Assembly (NCBI GenBank): GCA_017885385.1
Contig: JAFNGF010000012.1
Span: 4,397-11,288, forward strand
DNA length: 6,892 bases
Direction of reading: 5' to 3'
DNA from: Planctomycetota bacterium
GTDB taxonomy: Bacteria; Planctomycetota; Phycisphaerae; Sedimentisphaerales; Anaerobacaceae
The notes beneath the pieces are model-generated. The model did no database searches. It had not been told where the DNA came from and saw nothing but the letters and a program-made list of their open reading frames with translations. Within the stretch, counting starts at the first letter, position 1; each line of letters starts with the position of its first letter. Both the position numbers and the translations under genes were made by a program. This document shows positions 1-6,376 of the stretch, one piece after another.

Positions 1-2
1 TA

Positions 3-2888
3 CTCTACCATATCGAGTATGCGGGCAGGCGCACACGCGATTATATGATAAGCGTCTACGAGCATCCGCAACTGACCAGGGCCGACGCGAAGATTATCTA
101 TCCTTCATATACGAAACTGCCTGAAAAGGTTGTTATAGATACACGCCAGGTCAGTGCAGTGGAAGGCTCACAGATTATCCTGACATTTACTCTCAACAAA
201 GTGGTGACTACTGCACAGCTTGTCCCCAGAGACCTTCCTTCGCCCGCCGAAGCTGGCTACGCGAAGGCGGGAGGGTCTGCTCTGGATTTGACCATTGACG
301 AGGAGCACCCGAACATCTATACCACTTCAATCACCGCTAAGCAGAGCCAGCGGTACGAGCTGCGTTTGGCTGATGCTGACGGGCGAACGAACAAGGTGCC
401 GCAGCGTTTTGCGATCGATGTCCATAAGAATCTGCCACCGGAGCTTAAAACCGTATTTCCCGGTCGTGATGTGCTGGTATCACCTTTGGAAGAACTGAGC
501 CTGGAAGCTGAGGTCTCAGATGACTATGGCTTGACCGGCTACGGGCTGAGTTACTCTCTTGCAGGCGCGCAGAGCGAGGACATCACGCTCCTGTCCCCCG
601 CTGAATCCGCCTCCGGCGGAGCAGGCCAGTCGGGAATCCCCGCCTTCGCGGGGACAAGCTTGCCTCTGCAGAAGCAGGGGGACAAATATCACATGCAGTA
701 TCTTCTGGCGTTGGAAGACCTAAACGCCCAGCCGGATCAGTTGCTGACGTATCACTTCTGGGCCGACGACATTGGCCCAGACGGCAAGACCCGGAGAACC
801 TCCGGCGATATGTACTTTGTGGAGATACGCCACTTCGAGGAGGTGTTCCGCGAAAGCCAGTCATTCCAGGACGAGCGCAGCCAGAACCAGAGAGAAAGAC
901 AGGGCGGCCAGCAGCAGGGGAAGCCCGGCGAGCAGCTCGCCCGCTTACAGAAGCAGATCATCAGCGCTACGTGGAATGTCAAGCGGCAGGCCGATCAATT
1001 GGGCGGCGTCGATGAGCACAAAGAAGACCTCGACTTGGTTCGCAAGTCGCAGGCCGATGCGCTGAAGCAAGCCCAGTCAGCTCTGACGGAGGCTGAAGAT
1101 CCGCCCGCGATCAAGACGCTACAGGAAGCGACGAAGCACATGGAAACCGCCGTGGAACATCTAACCGAGGCTGTGGAATCCGCTTCAGCGGTAGAACTGA
1201 CGCCGGCTTTGGCCGCAGAGCAGTCGGCCTATCAGGAGCTGCTCAAGCTGCGAGACCGTGAGCATCAAGTTGCACGCGCCAGGAGTCTCGATAGCGACAG
1301 CAGCACCAGGTCTGCCCGCTACGAGCAACAATTGCAACAATTGGAGCTGCGACAAAGGGAAAATCGATACGAGACCGAGCGTCTGGCCCAATCCCAGGAG
1401 CAGGCGACGCAGCGTGAGGATCTTGCGGTTCTTAATCGGCTTGCCGACCTGGCACGACGGCAGAGTGAGGTGAGCAACAGGCTCAGAGAGGCTGAGGCGG
1501 CGCTTCAGCAAGCCCAGAACGAGCAGCAGAGGCAGGAGATTCTCGGCGAGCTGAAGCGTCTCAGAGAAGAGCAGCTCGAGGCGCTTCGAGATGTTGATGA
1601 GCTCCAGCAGCGAATGGAAAGGCCCGGCAACGGTCAGCGTATGGCCAACGCGAGGGAGCAGCTCGATCAGAGCCGATCAAGAATCCGTCAGTCAGCCGAG
1701 GAGCTGGAGCAGGGGATGGTTTCAAGGGCCATCACTTCCACCACGCGTGCACGGCGCGAGCTGGAGCAGATGCGTGACGAGTTTCGGCGCGGTACCTCCA
1801 GTCAGTTTACCGAACAGATGCGCAATATGCGTGACCAGGCGCAGCAGCTGGACCGGCGTGAAAGGGAGGTCGCCGACCAGATAAGGCAGCAGATAGGTTC
1901 GCAACGAAAGACGCTCGCGGATTCCGGCGTGAACCTGGAGCTGGCGGATCGGATCGACCAGCAGAAAGATGGCATCGAAGAGCTGATTGACCAGATGAAA
2001 AACGTGAGCGAGCAGGCCGAGGCTTCGGAGCCGCTGCTCTCGAGAAGGCTCTACGATACGTTGCGCAGGGCAAGCACTCAAAATGTCGGCAGAACGCTCG
2101 ACGCCACCGGTGAGCTGATCAGACGCAACTTCCTGCCGCAGGCACAAGAGATTGAGCGACAGGCCGCAAGGGGTATCGAAGACCTCAGGACAGGCGTCGA
2201 AGAGGCTGCTACAAGCGTGCTCGGCGATGAGGCCGAGTCGCTGCGTCTGGCCCGACAACAGCTCGACGAGTTGATCAGACAGGTTGACGACGAGGTTGCC
2301 CGTGCCAGCGGACGGAGCCAGCCCGCCGAACGTCTGGCGGGCCAGCGGCGACCAGGCGATCCCAACGAACCGGCGGACCTGGCGGCGAATCAGCAGCGCA
2401 TCGCTGATGCTCAATCCCTAACCGGTCGCAGAGCACCCGGTGATCCCAATGCCGGCGGCAGACCTGTGGTGAGCTTGTCGAATCCAGCCGACCCGGCGGG
2501 CTGGGGTGGTTTTGAAGGATCAACCGGGCCACGGGACCAGATCGATCCGAACGGCCCGCTCACCGGCAGAGATTTCAGGCAATGGTCCGACCGGCTGCAA
2601 GACGTCCAAGAGATGCTCAACGAATCGGACCTGCGCAACGAGGTGGCCAGGGTTCGGGACCGTGCCCGTGCAATACGGGCAGAGTTCACCCGCCACGGCA
2701 AGGAGCCACAGTGGGACCTGGTCAACCAGCAAATCACCAAGCCGCTGGCTGAATTGCGTAATCGTATCAGTGAGGAGCTGGCTCAGCTTCAATCGGATAA
2801 GGCGATGGTTCCGATTGATCGCGATCCTATACCCAGCCGCTTCGCTGAATTGGTGCGACGGTACTATGAAAACCTGGGAGGCGATTGA
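3..2888 (+). CDS. Large coiled-coil envelope protein, DUF4175-like, 5'-truncated by the window edge
   Basis: The frame is open to the left edge: 14 in-frame codons without a stop precede the ATG at 45, and they read like the family (YHIEYAGRRTRDY), so 45 is an internal Met and the true start, probably with N-terminal membrane helices, lies upstream. 961 residues are visible. Numbering from the Met at 45: residues 1-130 and 131-265 are two beta-rich, Ig-like regions (YPSYT near 20; a segment starting VSDDYGL near 157). Residues 270-300 are Gln-rich. About 310-760 is a Gln/Glu/Arg-rich coiled coil. About 760-835 is a Pro/Gly/Asp linker with two near-copies of RRxPGDPN. 838-947 is a conserved helical tail ending with PIDRDP and ELVRRYYENLG. 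No enzyme motif or TM helix is visible. It resembles the long proteins annotated as DUF4175 family in Planctomycetes; the function is unknown, and a structural envelope or scaffold role is my inference. Palindromic DNA lies in frame at 231-277 and 606-654. It overlaps the next gene by one base. Confidence 0.85.
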   Translation, partial: LYHIEYAGRRTRDYMISVYEHPQLTRADAKIIYPSYTKLPEKVVIDTRQVSAVEGSQIILTFTLNKVVTTAQLVPRDLPSPAEAGYAKAGGSALDLTIDEEHPNIYTTSITAKQSQRYELRLADADGRTNKVPQRFAIDVHKNLPPELKTVFPGRDVLVSPLEELSLEAEVSDDYGLTGYGLSYSLAGAQSEDITLLSPAESASGGAGQSGIPAFAGTSLPLQKQGDKYHMQYLLALEDLNAQPDQLLTYHFWADDIGPDGKTRRTSGDMYFVEIRHFEEVFRESQSFQDERSQNQRERQGGQQQGKPGEQLARLQKQIISATWNVKRQADQLGGVDEHKEDLDLVRKSQADALKQAQSALTEAEDPPAIKTLQEATKHMETAVEHLTEAVESASAVELTPALAAEQSAYQELLKLRDREHQVARARSLDSDSSTRSARYEQQLQQLELRQRENRYETERLAQSQEQATQREDLAVLNRLADLARRQSEVSNRLREAEAALQQAQNEQQRQEILGELKRLREEQLEALRDVDELQQRMERPGNGQRMANAREQLDQSRSRIRQSAEELEQGMVSRAITSTTRARRELEQMRDEFRRGTSSQFTEQMRNMRDQAQQLDRREREVADQIRQQIGSQRKTLADSGVNLELADRIDQQKDGIEELIDQMKNVSEQAEASEPLLSRRLYDTLRRASTQNVGRTLDATGELIRRNFLPQAQEIERQAARGIEDLRTGVEEAATSVLGDEAESLRLARQQLDELIRQVDDEVARASGRSQPAERLAGQRRPGDPNEPADLAANQQRIADAQSLTGRRAPGDPNAGGRPVVSLSNPADPAGWGGFEGSTGPRDQIDPNGPLTGRDFRQWSDRLQDVQEMLNESDLRNEVARVRDRARAIRAEFTRHGKEPQWDLVNQQITKPLAELRNRISEELAQLQSDKAMVPIDRDPIPSRFAELVRRYYENLGGD
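231..277. repeat. In-frame palindromic element in the coiled-coil protein gene
   Basis: CCTTCGC (237-243) and GCGAAGG (261-267) are perfect inverted 7-mers. GACCTTCC (231-238) can alternatively pair with GGAGGGTC (270-277) with one G-T wobble, and CCCGCC (243-248) with GGCGGG (266-271). The segment encodes SPAEAGYAKAGG between two beta strands of the first domain, and flanking protein sequence reads continuously without it. It looks like a small interspersed element inserted in frame; copies elsewhere in the genome cannot be seen here. Confidence 0.55.
606..654. repeat. Tandem hairpin element in the coiled-coil protein gene
   Basis: There are two perfect hairpins in a row: TCCGCC (606-611), loop TCC, GGCGGA (615-620); and TCCCCGC (637-643), loop CTTC, GCGGGGA (648-654). 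The second resembles the widespread CCCGC-TTCG-GCGGG type of interspersed bacterial palindrome, whose translation in this frame is SGIPAFAGTS. It lies in a loop of the second beta domain, keeps the frame, and differs in composition from the surrounding charged sequence. Confidence 0.6.
2321..2342. repeat. Inverted repeat in the linker of the coiled-coil protein gene
   Basis: GCCCGCC (2321-2327) and GGCGGGC (2336-2342) are perfect inverted 7-mers around an 8-nt loop. The octamer GCCAGCGG occurs on both sides, at 2304-2311 and 2341-2348. It sits at the junction of the coiled coil and the Pro/Gly linker. This could be chance in GC-rich coding DNA. Confidence 0.3.
2462..2483 (-). repeat. Fragment resembling a common dispersed bacterial repeat
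   Basis: The minus strand here contains TTCGACAAGCTCACCACAGG, which resembles a short motif found as a dispersed repeat half in many bacterial genomes. On the plus strand it encodes PVVSLSN in the linker of the coiled-coil protein. Only one arm is visible, so it would be a remnant or a solitary half. Confidence 0.4.
2876..2881 (+). promoter_or_regulatory. Ribosome binding site of the vWA/GATase-like gene
   Basis: GGGAGG lies inside the last codons of the preceding gene, 6 nt before the ATG at 2888 and 9 nt before the ATG at 2891. It is only 3 nt from the possible TTG at 2885, which argues for an ATG start. The site sits just before the TGATG stop/start overlap, as expected for translational coupling. 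Confidence 0.7.
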
Positions 2889-5368
2889 TGATGTTGCTGG
2901 TGTCAATCATTATCCCCGCAAGCCGTTGGGTTTGGCTGGCCGTGCCGCTGTTAACTGCGACCTTGGTACTATTGCTCTGGTCGTACCGGCGATCACCGGA
3001 AATTAGCGCAGTTCAAAGGATCGCCTTTTGTCTTAGGCTTTTGGGCGTGTTAGTGCTGATACTGTGTCTGATGGAGCCGCTGTGGATTGGAAGACGTGCC
3101 ACATCCGGCGCGAATCTGTTTGTGGTGGTCGCAGATAATAGCAGCAGCATGAATGTTCGAGACCAAGGCATGACGCAAAGCCGCGGTGAAATCCTTCGAG
3201 CTGCTTTAGCCTCGGCACCTGTGGCCGAGGCAACCCCCGCCACAGGGGCGGGGGTTAATCGCGGTTTCACCGCAGTAGGCCAGGGCGGAGACAATTGGCT
3301 TGGCACTCTGGCCGACAGTTTTCAGGTTCGCCAATATGTATTTGATTCACAGCTTCGCCGAACGACGGACTTTTCAGAGCTGGTCTTTGACGGCAAGGCC
3401 TCTGCGATCAGCGAGACCTTGGGAACGATTGCCCAGCGCTACCGCGGCAGGCCGGTAGCTGGTGTGCTCTTAATGACCGACGGCGGCACTACGGATATGG
3501 CCGAATCCGCCGTAGACAGGTCGGATGTACCGCCAGTTTACCCTGTCGTAATCGGTGGTTCCCGACCGCTAAAAGACATTTCCCTGACAAATGTCTCTGT
3601 CAGCCAGACGTCTTTCGAGGATGTCCCGGTGACGATCCAGGCCGACGTTGAGGCCTCCGGATACGCCGGCAAGACCGTCGCGGTGGATTTGATTGGAAAC
3701 TCCGGTGAAGTCGTGGAACGCCAAACGCGGACGATCTCCAAGAACGACGAGAAACAGACATTTTGTTTTCGTCTGCGTCCGGATAAGACCGGCGTTTTGT
3801 TCTATCATCTTCACGCCATAGAAACATCGACGGACGCTTCATCTGAGGCAACACTGGCAAACAACAAGCGCACACTTGTTGTCGACCGTGGCAAGGGACC
3901 GTACCGGATTCTGTATGTAACCGGCAGGCCGAACTGGGAATATAAGTTTCTGCGACGCGCAATTAGCGAAGATGAGCAGGTGCAGATAGTGGGATTAGTC
4001 CGTGTAGCAAAACGCGAGCCTAAATACGATTGGCGGGGACACGTCGGTGAGCAGAGTAATCCACTGTATCGCGGATTTGACAACAAGGACCAAGAGCAGA
4101 CCGAACAGTACGATCAGCCGGTTCTGGTGCGCCTTAACACACGTGACGAGGCGGAGCTTCGCGATGGATTTCCCAAAACGGCAGAGGAGTTGTTCGGCTA
4201 TCACGCGGTCATCCTCGATGACATCGAAGCTGGGTTCTTCTCGCATGACCAAATGGAGCTTCTTCGGCGGTTTGTTGCCGAGCGAGGCGGTGGATTCTTG
4301 ATGCTGGGCGGGAAAGAATCGTTCCAACAGGGCAAGTTTGATCGCACACCCATCGGCCGTATTCTGCCTGTCTATCTGGACCGGCTGTCTCAGCCCGAGG
4401 GACCCCGCTTTGCGGGAACGCAAATAATAACTCAAGTCCATCTGAATCTGACTCGTGAAGGCTGGCTGCAGAGCTGGGCCAGATTGCGTGACAATGAGCA
4501 GGATGAACAACGGCGGCTCCTGGAGATGCCGGCGTTTCGTGTGCTCAATCGCGTCCGGGCCATAAAGCCGGGCGCCAGCATAGTTGCTACAGCCGGCCCG
4601 CCGCCCCGACTCGCATCGGGAGACGCGGGGGCGAGCAACGACCCGGACAAGCAGTCCCCGGCTTTGGTCGTACAAAGGTACGGCAACGGGCGCGCCGCAG
4701 CACTGACTGTCGGCGACGTGTGGCGATGGGGCATGAAACAGTCCCAAATGCGTGATGACATGAATAAATTCTGGAGGCAGACACTGCGCTGGCTGGTCGC
4801 AGATGTGCCGAACAGGATCTCTTTCCAGGCCGCACATAAGCCTGACCAGGTGAACCAGCCAGTTATCCTTCAAGTTCGCGTCCGCGATAAAAATTTTGAG
4901 CCGATGGATAATGTTTCGGTCGCCATAGAACTGGATGATCCCCAGGGTCAGAAGCTGCGACTAAGCGCGGAACCCGTGCTCAGCAGCCCGGGACTATTTG
5001 AGGCCACGTACATTCCCCGCTCAAACGGCTGCTACTTTGCCCGGGCCGTTGTCAGTGACGCCGATGGTCTCAAGCTCGGCGACGCAGAGACCGGATGGGC
5101 TGTCGATCTTGAAGCTCGTGAGTTTGCCTCGGTCAGAACCAACCGGGCTTTGCTTGAAAGAATTGCCCGCCAGACTGGGGGCCAAGTCATTGAACTTGAC
5201 GCGCTGGGCAATTTTGTTCGCAGCCTGCCCGGTCGGGATGCTCCGATTACAGAAACCTGGATCAAGCCGTTGTGGGATCTGCGAGGAATCTTACCGGCAA
5301 TTTTTCTGTTCGTTCTGATGTGCTTTGTCGGCGAATGGGCTCTGCGCCGCTGGAAAGGAATGCCGTGA
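2888..5368 (+). CDS. Membrane vWA protein with glutamine-amidotransferase-like domain
   Basis: 826 residues from the ATG at 2888, which overlaps the previous TGA by one base (TGATG); the ATG at 2891 is an equal alternative. Two TM helices lie at about 14-31 and 45-62. A vWA domain follows at about 76-235, with the MIDAS motif D83-N-S85-S-S87 and a second acidic loop MTDGG (D198). Residues about 240-335 are a beta-rich region. About 337-500 resembles the class I GATase-like fold of planctomycete vWA proteins (start ILYVTGRPNWEYKFL; AVILDDIEAG; GGGFLMLGGKESF), but there is no Cys at the expected nucleophile elbow, so glutaminase activity is unlikely. QRYGNGRAAAL and GDVWRWG (about 596-615) are family-typical. 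A further beta-sandwich spans about 645-740, and a C-terminal TM helix about 799-817. The topology suggests a large extracytoplasmic part between TM2 and TM3. A metal-dependent ligand-binding role of the vWA domain is known for the fold; the partner is unknown. Two palindrome-rich insertions occur, at 3209-3273 and 4602-4633. Confidence 0.88.
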   Translation: MMLLVSIIIPASRWVWLAVPLLTATLVLLLWSYRRSPEISAVQRIAFCLRLLGVLVLILCLMEPLWIGRRATSGANLFVVVADNSSSMNVRDQGMTQSRGEILRAALASAPVAEATPATGAGVNRGFTAVGQGGDNWLGTLADSFQVRQYVFDSQLRRTTDFSELVFDGKASAISETLGTIAQRYRGRPVAGVLLMTDGGTTDMAESAVDRSDVPPVYPVVIGGSRPLKDISLTNVSVSQTSFEDVPVTIQADVEASGYAGKTVAVDLIGNSGEVVERQTRTISKNDEKQTFCFRLRPDKTGVLFYHLHAIETSTDASSEATLANNKRTLVVDRGKGPYRILYVTGRPNWEYKFLRRAISEDEQVQIVGLVRVAKREPKYDWRGHVGEQSNPLYRGFDNKDQEQTEQYDQPVLVRLNTRDEAELRDGFPKTAEELFGYHAVILDDIEAGFFSHDQMELLRRFVAERGGGFLMLGGKESFQQGKFDRTPIGRILPVYLDRLSQPEGPRFAGTQIITQVHLNLTREGWLQSWARLRDNEQDEQRRLLEMPAFRVLNRVRAIKPGASIVATAGPPPRLASGDAGASNDPDKQSPALVVQRYGNGRAAALTVGDVWRWGMKQSQMRDDMNKFWRQTLRWLVADVPNRISFQAAHKPDQVNQPVILQVRVRDKNFEPMDNVSVAIELDDPQGQKLRLSAEPVLSSPGLFEATYIPRSNGCYFARAVVSDADGLKLGDAETGWAVDLEAREFASVRTNRALLERIARQTGGQVIELDALGNFVRSLPGRDAPITETWIKPLWDLRGILPAIFLFVLMCFVGEWALRRWKGMP
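3209..3273. repeat. Multi-hairpin palindromic element inside the vWA domain gene
   Basis: Three perfect stems lie in tandem: GCCTCGGC (3209-3216) with GCCGAGGC (3224-3231); AACCCCCGCC (3232-3241) with GGCGGGGGTT (3247-3256); GCGGT (3261-3265) with ACCGC (3269-3273). The first two abut exactly. The segment encodes an Ala/Gly/Thr-rich stretch (about residues 108-129 of the vWA protein) in the loop after the first vWA helix, between EILRAAL and WLGTLADSFQVR. It is most likely an in-frame insertion. Confidence 0.65.
4404..4416. repeat. Short hairpin in the vWA/GATase-like gene
   Basis: CCCGC (4404-4408), loop TTT, GCGGG (4412-4416). It encodes part of GPRFAGT, just after the GATase-like domain. 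It resembles the hairpin at 637-654 in pattern but is shorter and may be ordinary coding sequence. Confidence 0.3.
4602..4633. repeat. Nested inverted repeats in a linker of the vWA/GATase-like gene
   Basis: CGCCCC (4602-4607) pairs with GGGGCG (4628-4633). CCCGA (4605-4609) pairs with TCGGG (4616-4620), and CTCGC (4610-4614) with GCGAG (4631-4635), as competing stems. The encoded Pro/Gly/Asp-rich loop (about residues 570-588) separates SIVAT from ALVVQRYG, which normally lie closer together in this family as I recall it. Confidence 0.4.
5354..5359 (+). promoter_or_regulatory. Ribosome binding site deciding the GTG start of the caspase-fold gene
   Basis: AAAGGA lies 5 nt before the GTG at 5365. 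The GTG overlaps the upstream stop (GTGA) and is followed directly by a clear signal peptide. The more upstream in-frame ATG at 5272 would place about 31 residues ahead of that signal peptide. Confidence 0.65.
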
Positions 5369-6363
5369 GAATAATAGCGATACTGTTCACCGGCATACTG
5401 ATTTTCAACGTGCCTGTTTTCTCAGCACGTGGCGGGGCCAGCCAAGACCGTCAAAAACCCACGGTGATAGTAGTTGTCGGTGCCGCGGGGACTCCCGAGT
5501 ACGGAGCACGATTCGCCGAATGGGCTGGTCTTTGGAAGAAATCTTGCTCAAAAGGTGATGCGCAGCTTATTGCAATTGGTTTAGACGAAGTTGCAGAGGC
5601 GGACGATCGCACAATGCTCCAGGAAACACTGGCGGGCGAATCCAAACAAGCCGACGCTGCTCTGTGGCTGGTTCTAATCGGGCACGGAACTTACGACGGC
5701 AAAACGGCGAAATTCAACCTCAGAGGACCCGACCTGTCGGCAGACGATTTGGCCGAATGGCTCAAGCCGTTCTCAAGGCCTATTGCGGTAATCAACACTG
5801 CCTCGTCAAGCGCCCCTTTTCTTGGCAAATTGTCTGCCCAGGGACGCGTCGTGATCACTGCGACAAAGAGCGGTTTTGAACAGAACTACGCGAGGTTTGG
5901 CCAGTATCTGGCTAGCGCGATCGCCGAGCCGCAAGCGGACCTCGACAAGGATGGTCAAACTTCACTGCTTGAAGCATTTCTGACCGCCTCCCATCGCGTT
6001 GATGAGTTCTACTCTGCCGCCGGACGCCTGGCCACCGAGCTCGCCCTGCTGGACGACAACGCAGATGCGCTGGGCACGCGGGCCGATTGGTTTCGTGGCA
6101 TCCGGCCCGTGCGAAGGGCCATGGATGATGCGCCTCTCGACGGCTACCGCGCCCACCAGTTTCACCTGGTCCACAGCGAAGCCGAGAACAAAATGCCGCC
6201 CCAATTGCGGGCCAAACGCGATCAGTTAGAGCTCGATGTCATCAAGCTGCGCGATACAAGAGAGAAGTTCTCCGAAGGTGAGTATTTCTCAAAACTTGAA
6301 GCACTGCTCTGTGACATCGCTCAAATCTATGAGCAGACCGACAAATCGGACGAGATAAGGTGA
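5365..6363 (+). CDS. Secreted caspase/legumain-fold protein, probably catalytically dead
   Basis: 332 residues from the GTG at 5365, chosen because of the RBS, the 4-base GTGA overlap with the upstream gene and the signal peptide that starts immediately (hydrophobic 3-19, likely cleavage after VFSA, residue 21). PTVIVVVGAAG (32-42) is the first beta strand. WLVLIGHGTYDG (101-112) holds the His-Gly motif of clan CD peptidases (His107). The next strand ends in AVINTASSSAPF (141-152), where active relatives have a D-x-C motif; here the position is N-T-A, so the cysteine seems replaced by Ala146. RVVITATKSG (161-170) follows. DLDKDGQTSLLE (192-203) matches an EF-hand-type loop in its acidic positions. 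The tail, about 275-327, is helical and charged. It is last in the three-gene coupled unit. A regulatory or binding pseudo-protease role outside the cytoplasm is inferred; remote use of Ser147 as nucleophile cannot be excluded. Confidence 0.82.
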   Translation: MRIIAILFTGILIFNVPVFSARGGASQDRQKPTVIVVVGAAGTPEYGARFAEWAGLWKKSCSKGDAQLIAIGLDEVAEADDRTMLQETLAGESKQADAALWLVLIGHGTYDGKTAKFNLRGPDLSADDLAEWLKPFSRPIAVINTASSSAPFLGKLSAQGRVVITATKSGFEQNYARFGQYLASAIAEPQADLDKDGQTSLLEAFLTASHRVDEFYSAAGRLATELALLDDNADALGTRADWFRGIRPVRRAMDDAPLDGYRAHQFHLVHSEAENKMPPQLRAKRDQLELDVIKLRDTREKFSEGEYFSKLEALLCDIAQIYEQTDKSDEIR

Positions 6364-6376
6364 CATAGCTTCTTTA

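Noticed and set aside
45..47. ATG at 45 as the start of the first gene
   Set aside because: The frame is open upstream to the window edge, the upstream residues fit the family, and no ribosome binding site precedes this ATG.
1166..1192. Possible further palindrome CCGC-TTCA-GCGG in the coiled-coil region
   Set aside because: The stem has only 4 bp with a 4-nt loop, and the encoded residues fit the helix pattern, so it is probably chance.
1722..2414. Antisense open frame of 230 codons
   Set aside because: It is opposite the coiled-coil gene. Leu-rich antisense frames are a usual by-product of Gln/Glu/Arg-rich coding sequence.
2885..2887. TTG at 2885 as start of the vWA/GATase-like gene
   Set aside because: It is only 3 nt from the GGGAGG site, while ATG codons at 2888 and 2891 have better spacing.
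3232..3256. Intrinsic terminator formed by the 10-bp GC-rich stem
   Set aside because: It is followed by TTAATCGCGG instead of a T-run on the plus strand and lies in the middle of a coding domain, so a repeat element fits better.
231..3273. CRISPR-like array from the repeated hairpins
   Set aside because: The palindromes differ in sequence, have no regular spacing and lie within reading frames.
3995..4873. Antisense open frame of 292 codons
   Set aside because: It lies entirely opposite the well-supported vWA/GATase-like gene, and its translation shows no recognisable domain.
5272..5364. ATG at 5272 as start of the caspase-fold gene
   Set aside because: It would overlap the upstream gene by about 97 bases and put a non-hydrophobic extension before a clear signal peptide. 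The GTG at 5365 has an RBS at good spacing.
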